Shown here one piece after another: positions 30,127-39,469 of a stretch of 64,000 nucleotides of DNA. A model generated the notes under the pieces. The model made no database searches. It saw only the letters and a list, made by a program, of their open reading frames with translations, and was not told where the DNA came from. The stretch's first letter is position 1. Every line of letters starts with the position of its first letter. This DNA comes from Oxalobacter aliiformigenes (GTDB lineage: Bacteria; Pseudomonadota; Gammaproteobacteria; Burkholderiales; Burkholderiaceae_D). Position numbers and translations under genes: made by a program. The stretch covers positions 1,984,001 through 2,048,000 of the forward strand of contig NZ_CP098252.1 in NCBI RefSeq assembly GCF_027116575.1, given 5' to 3'.

Positions 30127-30951
30127 ATGTCCGTCTTTTCCTCCACCGGCTCTCATTCGTTGCAAGACGAAAGCGAGCCGGTGTACTCTGTCCATCAGGA
30201 TCACATCGCCACTATTGTCCTGAATCGTCCGGAAAAACTGAATGCCATCACATCCAGTATGTGGAAACGTCTGCATCAGGCCATAACCACCCTTTCCGGA
30301 GACGATTCATTGCGCTGCATCGTCATCAGAAGTTCGTGTGCAAAAGCTTTTTCTCCCGGCTGCGATATCGATGAATTTGCAAAATGCCGATCCGACAAAT
30401 CGCAGGCACAGGCATATGGCCGGCTGATGCACGACACGCTCAACGCGTTCTGGCATTGTCCGATTCCTGTTGTCGCGGAAATCCGCGGAATCTGTATAGG
30501 TGCCGGTCTGGAAATCGCATCAACCTGCGATTTCCGCATCGCCAGCGAAACATGCCGGTTGGGAGCACCTGTCAAAAATCTTGGTCTGGTCATGGCCTAT
30601 CCGGAACTGGAACCGCTTCTCCAGCTTGCAGGAAAAGATGTCGTACTGGAAATGTTGCTGGAAGGGAAAATTTTCAATGCGGACGAAGCCTTGCAAAAAC
30701 GGCTGCTCACCCGTGTCGTGCCTGACGATCAGCTTGCCGATACCGTCGCCAGGACAGTTTCAAATATCGTATCCGGCGCACCGCTTGCCGCACGCTGGCA
30801 CAAAAAATTCATCAGACGGCTGACAACCGATATTTCACCCATCACACCAGAAGAGTACGACGAATGTTTCGACTGCTTCGATACGGAAGACTTCAGAACA
30901 GGATGCCGGTCCTTTCTCCGGCATATTCATCCGGTCTTCAAGGGCAAATAA
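30127..30951 (+). CDS. Enoyl-CoA hydratase/isomerase (crotonase) family protein
   Basis: The 274 residues form a crotonase fold. The IVLNRPEKLNAITSSMWKRL start, the oxyanion-hole stretch KAFSPGCDIDEFAK and RGICIGAGLEIASTCDFRIA with the first acidic residue of the hydratase pair are visible. Where classical hydratases have the second Glu (GxPE), this protein reads LGAPVKNLGLV, so water addition may not be its reaction. It lies 18 nt after ppc and is probably co-transcribed. The substrate is unknown. It ends in a shared terminator facing yciB. Confidence 0.85.
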   Translation: MSVFSSTGSHSLQDESEPVYSVHQDHIATIVLNRPEKLNAITSSMWKRLHQAITTLSGDDSLRCIVIRSSCAKAFSPGCDIDEFAKCRSDKSQAQAYGRLMHDTLNAFWHCPIPVVAEIRGICIGAGLEIASTCDFRIASETCRLGAPVKNLGLVMAYPELEPLLQLAGKDVVLEMLLEGKIFNADEALQKRLLTRVVPDDQLADTVARTVSNIVSGAPLAARWHKKFIRRLTTDISPITPEEYDECFDCFDTEDFRTGCRSFLRHIHPVFKGK

Positions 30952-30982
30952 AAAAAGCGCGATAAAAAATCACGCTTTTTTA
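30949..30982. terminator. Bidirectional terminator between crotonase and yciB
   Basis: AAAAAAAGCGCGAT, a short A-rich loop, then ATCACGCTTTTTT form a stem with one G-A mismatch. It has A-runs on the left and T-runs on the right, serving both converging genes. Confidence 0.8.
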
Positions 30983-30997
30983 TATCCGACCGTCATT

Positions 30998-31621
30998 TCA
31001 TGCATTCTTGAGATACCGGGACAGATAGATACTTTGCCCGACGATGAAAACAAGCATGAGTCCCATACCTCCGAACAGTTTGAAACTGACCCATGTGGAC
31101 GTTTCAAAGCCTCCCCAGAATGCGACATACAGGTTGACAACCCCCATCAGTACAAAAAAAACTATCCATGCCACATTCAGTTTCTGCCATATGGAATCCG
31201 GCAAACGGATTTTCTTTTCCATCATGGCACGAACAAGATTTTTCCTGAAAACAACATGGGCAATCAACAACGCTCCACCAAACAGCCAGTACAGTACGGT
31301 CGGTTTCCATTTGATGAATTCCTCACTGCCGAAATAAATGGTCGCACCGCCGAAAATCGTGATGACTATCAATGATATCCATAATGTCGCCTCGATTTTC
31401 TTTCTTCGCAGAAACAGGTAAACAATCTGCAAGACACTGGCGACAATGGCAAACGCGGTCGCAAGCAAAATTGGCACCGACGACTCCGGAATACCCGGCC
31501 CGGCAACAAAAGCAGACAGATATTTGTCCGCTATGGATTGTGCTGTTCCAATATTGTTCTTGGCCCAGGAAAAGGAACCGAAAAACAGGATGACAGGAAA
31601 CAAATCAAAAAGAAACTTCAT
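30998..31621 (-). CDS. yciB: Septation protein A / inner-membrane protein YciB
   Basis: YciB (IspZ) is a small polytopic inner-membrane protein linked to septation and envelope synthesis. From the ATG at 31621 the product has 207 residues and starts MKFLFDLFPVILFFGSFSWA. Five or so membrane helices are visible (for example LLATAFAIVASVLQIVYLFL and FVLMGVVNLYVAFW). LIVITIFGGATIYFG, IKWKPTVLYWLFGGALL and WQKLNVAWIVFFVLMG are family hallmarks. It is longer than E. coli YciB (179), mostly through an insert at about 25-45. It follows msrB by 9 nt. Confidence 0.93.
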   Translation of the reverse strand: MKFLFDLFPVILFFGSFSWAKNNIGTAQSIADKYLSAFVAGPGIPESSVPILLATAFAIVASVLQIVYLFLRRKKIEATLWISLIVITIFGGATIYFGSEEFIKWKPTVLYWLFGGALLIAHVVFRKNLVRAMMEKKIRLPDSIWQKLNVAWIVFFVLMGVVNLYVAFWGGFETSTWVSFKLFGGMGLMLVFIVGQSIYLSRYLKNA

Positions 31622-31630
31622 TTTATTCAA

Positions 31631-32059
31631 TCACTTATCAGAAGGATGCATCGTTTCCGGCAAAGGCTCGAAACGCAAGGCGACCGAATTAATGCAATAA
31701 CGCAATCCCGTTGGTGGCGGCCCGTCATCGAATACGTGTCCGAGATGGGCATCACATATGGCACAAATAATTTCCGTGCGAACCATACCCAGCCGGGTAT
31801 CGATTCTTTCTTTTACATTTTGAGGATCGACAGGGGTAAAAAAACTGGGCCAGCCACAACCGGAATCAAACTTGGCATCCGACAAAAAAAGCGGAGTCCC
31901 ACAGCTGACACAATAATATACACCTGTTTCATGATGGTTCCAGTACTCTCCTGTAAAAGGATATTCGGTTCCCCCCTGACGGGTCACTTCATAGGCCAAT
32001 GGAGACAGCTGCGCTTTCCATTCGGCATCTGTTTTCTGAACTTTATTTCGCGAACCCAT
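31631..32059 (-). CDS. msrB: Peptide-methionine (R)-S-oxide reductase
   Basis: MsrB repairs the R form of methionine sulfoxide in proteins. From the ATG at 32059, 6 nt after AGGAG, the product has 142 residues. It has the zinc cysteines in [11 protein letters not shown] and [14 protein letters not shown], the [14 protein letters not shown] start of the fold and the catalytic Cys in [11 protein letters not shown]. An upstream in-frame extension of 8 codons is not used. It is followed closely by yciB. Confidence 0.96.
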   Translation of the reverse strand: MGSRNKVQKTDAEWKAQLSPLAYEVTRQGGTEYPFTGEYWNHHETGVYYCVSCGTPLFLSDAKFDSGCGWPSFFTPVDPQNVKERIDTRLGMVRTEIICAICDAHLGHVFDDGPPPTGLRYCINSVALRFEPLPETMHPSDK

Positions 32060-32194
32060 AATACACTCCTCAATCATTTTCACACAGTTGACGGAAATAC
32101 AGCCAGATCCGGATCGTCAGTCTATTTTCAGATTTATTAAAAGGACATGAGTTCAATAACATACACCATTTTTGAAAAACGGGTACGGCACAAG

Positions 32195-33550
32195 CTAACT
32201 TATCCGTTCAAAAACAGCCATTGATTCCACGTGCGACGTATGAGGGAACATATTGACAACTCCGGCAAACGCGAGCCGGTATCGTCCTTGCGTTACAAGA
32301 ATTCCCGCATCTCTGGCCAAAGTGGACGGATTGCACGACACGTAAACAATCCGTTTCGGGCGAAAAGCATCTTGATCGTCGCCCAGATCGGCAATTGTCT
32401 GGCAGACTGCCGCCGCACCATCTCTCGGCGGATCGATCAACACCCTGTCAAAAGGCCCCAGAGCGACCCAGTCGCCTACTGTCATTTCAAACAGATTACG
32501 CGTCTCGAAACGGGTCTTCTCATGTACCCCGTTCAACAACGCTCCCTCTTTCGCACGCTGCGTCAGTGTTTTGCTCCCTTCGATACCGACGACTTCCCTG
32601 GCTTGCCGTGCAATCGGCAACGAGAAATTGCCCAGCCCACAAAACAGATCCGCTACCCGTTCATGACGTTCAATGCCCAGCATGCGGATGGCACGTGACA
32701 CCAGAACCTGATTGATGTGAGGATTGACCTGTGTAAAATCCCCGGGTTTGAAGGGCATTTCAACGGCAAACTCAGGCAAAACATATTTCAGCGTATTGAC
32801 GGCCGGATAAAAAAGAGAAATGGTATCCGGTCCTTTCGACTGCAACCACCATTGAACATGACGTTCATCCGCAAATTTTTTCAGCTTGCCTTCATCTTCA
32901 GACGTCAACGGAGCCATGATTCGCAACAACAATGCGGTAACTGGTCCATTTTCATCATTGCCGACCGCAACCTCAATTTGAGGGACCTGCTGAAAAACGG
33001 ACAGCGAACCGATCAATTCACGCAATGGAGCCAGCATGTCCGAAACATGTTCCGGCAAAACCGGACACTGTTTCATGTCCACAACATATCTGGACTGCTT
33101 TTCCCTGAAACCGACCAGTATTCCTCCCTTTTTGGGAACGTAATTGACCGAGAGACGGGCCCGGTACCGATAACGCCAATAAGGACCGTGAATCGGCCTC
33201 AATACATTTTCAGCCCTGATCCTTCCGATATGCCAGAGATTGTCTTCCAGCACACGTTGCTTGATCGCGACCTGGGCAGCCGGATCAAGATGTTGCATGG
33301 AACATCCTCCACAAATTCCGAAATACGGACATTCCGGTTTGACACGCAGGGATGATTCCCTGAGAAAAGATACCGTTCTTGCCAGTTCCCATTTGCTTTT
33401 TCTTTTCCAGGATTCACACTGAACCGTCTCTCCCGGCAAAGCGCCTTCGACAAATACCACTTTCCCCGGTGTTCCGTCATCGTTCGGCAAATGTCCGATA
33501 CCTCGACCTTCCGCATCGAGTGCCTTGATTGAAATAATATGTGTAGACAT
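32195..33550 (-). CDS. rlmD: 23S rRNA (uracil1939-C5)-methyltransferase
   Basis: RlmD (RumA) makes m5U1939 in 23S rRNA and carries a 4Fe-4S cluster. From the ATG at 33550 the 451-residue product starts MSTHIISIKALDAEGRGIG, the TRAM domain. Cluster cysteines are in PECPYFGICGGCSMQHLDP plus a later one. The methyltransferase part has ADLFCGLGNFSLPIAR, IDPPRDGA and the nucleophile in VYVSCNPSTLARD. It lies downstream of nlpD on the same strand, separated by a terminator. Confidence 0.95.
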   Translation of the reverse strand: MSTHIISIKALDAEGRGIGHLPNDDGTPGKVVFVEGALPGETVQCESWKRKSKWELARTVSFLRESSLRVKPECPYFGICGGCSMQHLDPAAQVAIKQRVLEDNLWHIGRIRAENVLRPIHGPYWRYRYRARLSVNYVPKKGGILVGFREKQSRYVVDMKQCPVLPEHVSDMLAPLRELIGSLSVFQQVPQIEVAVGNDENGPVTALLLRIMAPLTSEDEGKLKKFADERHVQWWLQSKGPDTISLFYPAVNTLKYVLPEFAVEMPFKPGDFTQVNPHINQVLVSRAIRMLGIERHERVADLFCGLGNFSLPIARQAREVVGIEGSKTLTQRAKEGALLNGVHEKTRFETRNLFEMTVGDWVALGPFDRVLIDPPRDGAAAVCQTIADLGDDQDAFRPKRIVYVSCNPSTLARDAGILVTQGRYRLAFAGVVNMFPHTSHVESMAVFERIS

Positions 33551-33564
33551 AAAAAATATTTGAA

Positions 33565-33597
33565 AAACAAACAACGCATATTGTTTCAATATGCGTT
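33565..33597 (-). terminator. Terminator between nlpD and rlmD
   Basis: AACGCATATTG (33573-33583) pairs perfectly with CAATATGCGTT (33587-33597) around TTT. On the minus strand GTTTGTTTTTC follows the stem. It ends the surE-pcm-nlpD unit. Confidence 0.8.
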
Positions 33598-33622
33598 ATT
33601 CATCATGAGTATCGGGAGATAA

Positions 33623-34459
33623 TTATTGTGCTGGCAAATACTTTACCGGATCCACCGGCTTACCCTGATAACGGATCTCGAAATGCAGTTTCACCCGATC
33701 GCTGTCTGTACTGCCCATTTCGGCAATTTGCTGCCCTCGCCTGATTTGCTGTTTTTCCTTGACGAGAATTTTGTCGTTATGTGCATAGGCGGAAAGGACA
33801 TTGTCACTATGTTTGATAATGACAAGATTTCCATAACCGTTCATGCTGCCTTTATGCAGAACGGTTCCATCAGCTGCCGACAATACTTTCTGGCCTCTGG
33901 TTCCGGCAATATCGATCCCTCTGTTTTTTCCTGCGGCAAAAGCCGCAATGACCTTGCCCTGAGCTGGCCAGCTCCAGCCGATACCATCCACTTCTTTTAT
34001 GTCACTGGCCGATGCCGGAACAGCAGAGGAAGAAACTGTTTCGGTTTTCCGGGTACTTTTCGGCGTTGCAGAGGCCGCCTGTGTTTCCTTTCTGGCCGTG
34101 TCAATTGATCTGACTTCCACATACGAAGCGGTTCCGACACTGGCAGTCTGGACTGCTGATGACTGACCGTCATCCGATGGCTTTACCCGAAGAACCTGTC
34201 CCACTTTCAGGTCATTCAGATCTTCCAGGTGATTCCAGGATGCCAGTTCGGCGACACTATGGCCGGAACGACGGGAAATCTGTGAAAGCGTATCGCCACT
34301 TTTAACCGTATAATGAACGACGTTCCTGTCGATAGGGGCCTCAATCGAAGAACTGGTAATGACCGACCGGTCGGTAATCGGTGCGGTCCTTTGCGGACTG
34401 CTGCACGCACACAAGCCAGCGCAAATAATCATCAGTAAAGGATAACCTGTCTTTTTCAT
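33623..34459 (-). CDS. nlpD: NlpD-like LysM/M23 lipoprotein
   Basis: NlpD-type lipoproteins activate cell-division amidases such as AmiC. The 278-residue precursor has a lipoprotein signal (LLMIICAGLCACSSP). A LysM domain follows at about 48-92 (YTVKSGDTLSQISRR, then DLKVGQVLRV). A linker leads to a C-terminal M23 domain at about 165-275 (KNRGIDIAGTRGQKVLSAAD, VIIKHSDNVLSAYAHNDKI). The zinc-ligand histidine before GIDI is replaced by N-R, and the end reads KLHFEI rather than HLHFEI. The domain is therefore probably inactive as a peptidase, as in known NlpD activators. It follows pcm by 34 nt. Confidence 0.9.
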   Translation of the reverse strand: MKKTGYPLLMIICAGLCACSSPQRTAPITDRSVITSSSIEAPIDRNVVHYTVKSGDTLSQISRRSGHSVAELASWNHLEDLNDLKVGQVLRVKPSDDGQSSAVQTASVGTASYVEVRSIDTARKETQAASATPKSTRKTETVSSSAVPASASDIKEVDGIGWSWPAQGKVIAAFAAGKNRGIDIAGTRGQKVLSAADGTVLHKGSMNGYGNLVIIKHSDNVLSAYAHNDKILVKEKQQIRRGQQIAEMGSTDSDRVKLHFEIRYQGKPVDPVKYLPAQ

Positions 34460-34493
34460 TTAAATTGTTCCAGTTTCTATAGGTACTCCGGTT

Positions 34494-35327
34494 TCAGACC
34501 GTCCCCCGCCGTAACGGTACGAAGTGGCAATCATCCAGAACCGTGCTTTCCCATTTATTTTCCGATACTCTTTCAACCAGCTGCAATGTCTGCCGTTCTA
34601 GGCCGATCGGGGCAACCAGTCTACCTCCTATCGCCAATTGATCCAGTAAGGCATCAGGAACCTGGACACCTGCCGCAGCGACGATAATACCGTCAAAAGG
34701 GGCTACCTGTGGCAATCCGAGCATTCCATCGCCGTAATGCAATCGCAAATTGGCAATTCTCAATGACCTGAGATTCCGACGTGCCAGTTCATGCAAGCTC
34801 TTTATGCGTTCAACAGAATAAACCTCATTCGCTATTTTAGCGAGAATAGCTGCCTGATAACCGCATCCGGTACCGATTTCCAGAATCTTTTTCATGCATG
34901 GTTGCCTGCTCCCCGCCCGCAACGCTTCCAGCATCTTGGCAATGGTAGAAGGTTTCGAAATCGTCTGATGTGCGCCGATCGGCAATGCGACATCCTCATA
35001 AGCCTGACCGGACAAACCAGGTTCGACAAAAAGATGTCGCGGGATCTGCCCGATCGCATTCAGGACGACCGTATCTGCTATACCGGCCCTGGCAAGACGT
35101 TCCGTCATGGAACGCAAGGTCTTCGAAGCGACCGGTCCGTTCAGGCCTGCCCCCTGAAACCGGACGGGTTTTGATTCAGGGACATCTGTCTTCCGCTTTC
35201 CCGGCCTCCCATCCACCGTTACACTGTCAAACCTGCTTCTGTTACCGAAATAATCCGGTTTCTCAAACGAAGACCGCCCCATCACACTGGATAACGGTAA
35301 AGGAAACGTTTTCGTTTTCTTGCTCAT
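34494..35327 (-). CDS. pcm: Protein-L-isoaspartate O-methyltransferase
   Basis: Pcm methylates abnormal isoaspartyl residues so that they can be repaired. The 277-residue product has an unusual Lys/Pro-rich N-terminal tail of about 65 residues. The core then shows RHLFVEPGLSGQAYEDVALP, IGAHQTISKPSTIAKML and the SAM-binding LEIGTGCGYQAAILAKI. The end reads LVAPIGLERQTLQLVERV. The start overlaps the surE stop by 4 nt, so the two are coupled. Confidence 0.94.
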   Translation of the reverse strand: MSKKTKTFPLPLSSVMGRSSFEKPDYFGNRSRFDSVTVDGRPGKRKTDVPESKPVRFQGAGLNGPVASKTLRSMTERLARAGIADTVVLNAIGQIPRHLFVEPGLSGQAYEDVALPIGAHQTISKPSTIAKMLEALRAGSRQPCMKKILEIGTGCGYQAAILAKIANEVYSVERIKSLHELARRNLRSLRIANLRLHYGDGMLGLPQVAPFDGIIVAAAGVQVPDALLDQLAIGGRLVAPIGLERQTLQLVERVSENKWESTVLDDCHFVPLRRGTV

Positions 35328-36061
35328 TCGAGTATTTTTTTCAGATCACTCAAAACGGAAGTATGTGTCCAATCCAGCTGAAGTGGAGTAACCGACACAT
35401 GACCGTTTCTGATGGCATGGAAATCCGTGCCTTCTCCGGCGTCCCTGACAGGTCCCGAAGGCCCGATCCAGAAAATTTCCCGATCAAACGGATCCTTTTC
35501 ACGAATGACGGCCTCCGATTCATGACGGCGTCCAAGACGGGTCGCACATATTTTCTTCAGCTCGGCATAGGGTTTGTTGGGAATATTCACGTTCAGCAGA
35601 AACGGTTTCGGCAAATTGTCGTACACACGCAAAATCACATCTCTGGCAATCAGGGCGGCACTCTCCAGTTCCGCCCACCCTTTGTCAACCTGTGAAAAGG
35701 CAATGGAAGGAATATCGAAAAGATATCCTTCCATTGCCGCCGCTACCGTTCCGGAATAAATGGTATCTTCTCCCATGTTCTGGCCATGATTGATTCCGGC
35801 GACGACAAGATCGGGACGCCAGGGCAAAACTCCCGTTACCGCAATATGAACGCAATCGGAAGGCGTTCCGGTGGTATACAGAAACCCGTTTTTGCCTTCG
35901 TAAACCGAAATGGGACGCTCCAGTGTCAATGAACTGGATGCACCTGAACGATTGCTGTCCGGAGCGACCACAGCAACCTCGGCAATCGGTTCCAATGCCT
36001 TTGCAAGCGCACTGATCCCGGGCGCCAGATAACCGTCATCATTACTGATCAATATACGCAT
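35324..36061 (-). CDS. surE: 5'/3'-nucleotidase SurE
   Basis: SurE removes phosphate from nucleoside monophosphates and acts in stationary-phase survival. From the ATG at 36061 the 245-residue product starts MRILISNDDGYLAPGISAL with metal-binding D8 and D9. It has APDSNRSGASSSLTL and VVAGINHGQNMGEDTIYSGT. An in-frame codon 9 nt upstream is possible. It is first of the surE-pcm-nlpD unit, the classical survival cluster. Confidence 0.95.
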   Translation of the reverse strand: MRILISNDDGYLAPGISALAKALEPIAEVAVVAPDSNRSGASSSLTLERPISVYEGKNGFLYTTGTPSDCVHIAVTGVLPWRPDLVVAGINHGQNMGEDTIYSGTVAAAMEGYLFDIPSIAFSQVDKGWAELESAALIARDVILRVYDNLPKPFLLNVNIPNKPYAELKKICATRLGRRHESEAVIREKDPFDREIFWIGPSGPVRDAGEGTDFHAIRNGHVSVTPLQLDWTHTSVLSDLKKILE

Positions 36062-36146
36062 CGGAACCAAACACCCTTCCAGACAGATTAATCCATACGT
36101 GCGGGCATCATGAATTTTTCATGTGCAGACACGAGATGCAACAGGC

Positions 36147-36560
36147 TCACTCCTTTTTCACGATAGTGAGCAAAGACCGTATTTCTTCCAGTTCCGAACG
36201 GATGCTCTCAATATCAATCGGAGGCGTCATGACACCGCTTTCTACCTCAGGAACCGTTTCTGCCACAATCACGTTGCGTGCCCCGCGTTCATTAAGTTTG
36301 TTACGGGCACCACTGATCGTAAACCCCTGCTCGTAGAGAAGTTCCCTGATCCGCCTTATCAACAATACTTCATGATGTTGATAATAACGCCGGTTGCCTC
36401 TGCGTTTGACCGGTTTGAGCTGGGTGAATTCCTGTTCCCAGTACCGCAATACATGCGGTTTCACTCCGCATAATTCACTGACCTCGCCAATGGTGAAATA
36501 ACGCTTGGCCGGTATGGGCGGCAAGACAACAGCCTCGGATTTGTGGACTCGTTCGTTCAT
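36147..36560 (-). CDS. MerR-family transcriptional regulator
   Basis: The product (137 residues from ATG 36560) has a MerR DNA-binding domain. It reads FTIGEVSELCGVKPHVLRYW, then KRRGNRRYYQHHEVLLIRRI and LLYEQGFTISGARNKLNE. No metal- or drug-binding C-terminal domain is seen; the tail is acidic and helical. A MerR gene of this type directly after ihfA is conserved in betaproteobacteria. Its target is not known. A TTG at 36602 would overlap ihfA by 17 nt; the ATG is preferred. Confidence 0.88.
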   Translation of the reverse strand: MNERVHKSEAVVLPPIPAKRYFTIGEVSELCGVKPHVLRYWEQEFTQLKPVKRRGNRRYYQHHEVLLIRRIRELLYEQGFTISGARNKLNERGARNVIVAETVPEVESGVMTPPIDIESIRSELEEIRSLLTIVKKE

Positions 36561-36585
36561 GGGAAAAGATACAATACTCGTCAAA

Positions 36586-36963
36586 TTATTCCGCTGATTC
36601 AACCATCGACTTCAATTTCTGACTGGCATGAAAAGTCACTACCCGTCTGGCCGTAATGGGAATTTCCTCTCCTGTCCTCGGATTACGTCCGGGACGCTGA
36701 GGTTTGTCTCTCAACTGGAAATTGCCAAATCCGGATAATTTGACCATTTCACCCCGTTCAAGCGCACAACAGATTTCTTCAAAAAACGTTTCAACCATTT
36801 CCTTGGCCTCGCGTTTGTTCAGACCGACCTGTTCATACAACAATTCCGTCAGCTCGGCCTTGGTCAAAGTCGAAGTGCTTTTCCCGGAATCCGGCAAAAC
36901 GTCTTTTTTGGCGGAAACGGATTCTGTCTTTCCTGTTAATTGAGAATCGGTGGATCGTGTCAT
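36586..36963 (-). CDS. ihfA: Integration host factor alpha subunit
   Basis: IHF is a DNA-bending heterodimer that shapes promoters and recombination sites. The 125-residue product has the HU/IHF fold from about residue 32 ([36 protein letters not shown]). [20 protein letters not shown] and the DNA-contact [17 protein letters not shown] follow. It carries about 30 extra residues at the N-terminus compared with E. coli IhfA (99). No internal start with a ribosome site was found, although a TTG near TLTKAE is possible. It follows pheT by 35 nt. Confidence 0.94.
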   Translation of the reverse strand: MTRSTDSQLTGKTESVSAKKDVLPDSGKSTSTLTKAELTELLYEQVGLNKREAKEMVETFFEEICCALERGEMVKLSGFGNFQLRDKPQRPGRNPRTGEEIPITARRVVTFHASQKLKSMVESAE

Positions 36964-36998
36964 TGTTATTGTAAAAAAACAAACGTCTATTCGGGAAT

Positions 36999-39429
36999 TC
37001 AGGTACGCAATTTTGCACCCAAATCTTTTTCGACTGCAGCGACAAATGCACTGATGGCAGCTTCCACAACTTCATCCTGCAGAGTTCCATTGATATCTTG
37101 CAGAGTGAACCGGAATGCAAGACTCTTTTCATTGACCCCAAGGCCTTTTCCACGATAATCATCAAACAAAACAACGGTTTGCATGATATGGCAGAGAGGG
37201 TTATTATCTTTTTCCCCGTAAAATCTGTCAATGATTTCTTGAACCGGCATGGAAGAATCCACAACCAGCGCGATATCCCGGATGACCGGCTGATAACGCG
37301 ATATTTCCTGATAGACAGGAACATTGACTGCGCAAAGCGCGCTCACATCCACTTCAAACAATACAGGAGCATGCGGCAAATCATATTTGTGTTGCCATGA
37401 CGGATGCAATTCACCGATTATCCCGATTTCCCGACCGTTCAGTTCTAGGCGTGCACAGCGACCGGGATGCAATGCCGGATGACTGGTCTTGACAAACCGG
37501 AGCGACACAGGAGCGAACAAAGCCTCAAGATCGGCCTTGACATCATAAAAATCAACCTGCCGGTCAGGCAATCCCCACTGTTCCTCATCCGCCAGACCAT
37601 AGGCAATGGCAGCAAGCCTTTTAGGCTGGTCATATCCTGCAACGCTTGCCGGACCATCCTTTACTTCACTGTTTTTCAGAAACACCGCACCAATTTCAAA
37701 CAGACGGATTCTTGAAAATTTGCGATTCAGGTTGTACCGGACATTGGCTACAAGATTCCCGATCATGGTGGAACGCATGACACTCATCTGGCTGGCAATC
37801 GGATTCAGCAAGCGTATAGGATCTTCATTGCCGGCAAAATCTTTCTCCCATGCCTCTTCAACAAAACTGTAATTGACGACTTCCTGATAATCCAGATCGG
37901 CCATTTGCTGGCGGACAGAAAACAGCGACCGGAAATTTTCCGGTTTGATTCGCATGACATTCGATGCAACGGGAGGGAGTGCCGGAATATTTTCAAACCC
38001 ATAGACACGGGCAATTTCTTCAATCAGATCTTCTTCTATTTCGATATCGAAACGGTAAGACGGCGGAGTCACCGTAAACTCATCGCCATTCTGTACGAAT
38101 GGCAGTTTCAGACGGCTGAAAATATCCGCTATCTGTTCGTTGTTCAATGCAATACCGATGACTTTCTCCGCCCTGAAACGGCGAAGCGTAACGGGTTTGC
38201 GCACAGGCAGATTCACAATCTGGTCATCCACAGGTCCGACCACTGTCTTTCCTTCTGTCCCGCAAATCTGAAGAACCAGTTCGGTAATCCGTTCAATGGT
38301 TTCCACTGTTCTTGCAAAATCGACACCCCGCTCAAAGCGATGGGCGGCATCCGTTGTGAAATTGAACCGGCGGGCACGGCCACGAATGGCATCCGGCCAC
38401 CAGAAAGCGGCTTCAATGAAAATGTTTTCCGTATCCAGGGAAATGGCGGTCCGGTCTCCCCCCATGACCCCCCCCCAGCGACTCCACTCCATTTTCATCG
38501 ACGATGACTCCTACCCAGTCATCGACTTCAACCGTCATTCCGTTGAGAAGTTCGACGGTTTCACCTTTTTCGCCCCAACGGACATTCAATGGACCGGCAA
38601 TCCTGTCGAGATCATAAATGTGATTCGGTTGCCCGCATTCCAGCATGACATAATTGGAAATGTCGACCAATGCCGATACGGAACGCTGACCACTTCTTTC
38701 AAGACGTTGTTTCATCCATTCCGGGGTAGCCGCTTTCGCATTGATATTTCTGATCACCCTGCCCGAAAAACGGCCACACAAATCAGGAGCAAGAATATTC
38801 ACTTCCTGTCTGGCATCAGACGTGACTTTTGCCTTGGCGGCCTCATGAAACGCCAAAGGTGTGCCTGTCAGTGCAGAAACTTCACGTGCGACCCCCAGAA
38901 GCGACAGGCAATCCGCCTTGTTCGGCGTCAGCTTGATGTCGAAAATCGAATCTTCCAGTTGCAGATATTCCCGCAAGTCGCTGCCGACAGGCGCATCTTC
39001 CGGCAGATCCATAATCCCGGAATGATCCTCGGACAATTGCAGTTCCCTGAACGAACACAACATGCCATTCGATTCCACACCGCGCAATTTTCCTTTTTTG
39101 ATCGAAAAGGGTTTGCCGTCTTCACCCGGAGGCAGGACAGCCCCTACCAATGCACACCCCGTTTTCATACCGGGCCGCACATTCGGTGCGCCACACACGA
39201 TATTCAGGATCGTTCCGGTACCGGCATCGACCTGACAAACACTCAACCGGTCGGCATTCGGGTGTTTGGCCACTTCAATAACTTCTGCAACAACGATTTT
39301 CGAAAAAGGTTTCGCGACAGGAATAACCTCTTCCACTTCAAGTCCGGACATTGTCATCAGATGCGCCAGTTCATCCGTCGTCATGTCCGGATCAACCATC
39401 GTTCGAAGCCAGTTTTCAGAAAATTGCAT
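36999..39429 (-). CDS. pheT: Phenylalanyl-tRNA synthetase beta subunit, frameshifted in a G tract
   Basis: PheT is the large subunit that, with PheS, charges tRNA-Phe and edits mischarged tyrosine. Two overlapping frames cover it. 38413-39429 holds the N-terminal part ([20 protein letters not shown], the EMAP/tRNA-binding stretch [20 protein letters not shown]). 36999-38498 holds the rest ([20 protein letters not shown] through the C-terminal ferredoxin-fold anticodon domain, [20 protein letters not shown]). The break falls at nine Gs on the minus strand (38476-38468). With eight Gs the join would read [15 protein letters not shown], as the family requires, giving a normal 809 residues. It is either a sequencing indel, a slippage site or a real mutation. 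It lies between pheS and ihfA. Confidence 0.93.
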
Positions 39430-39469
39430 GATCAGCTTTCAACACAAAAAAACAGTGACAGAAAAACAC

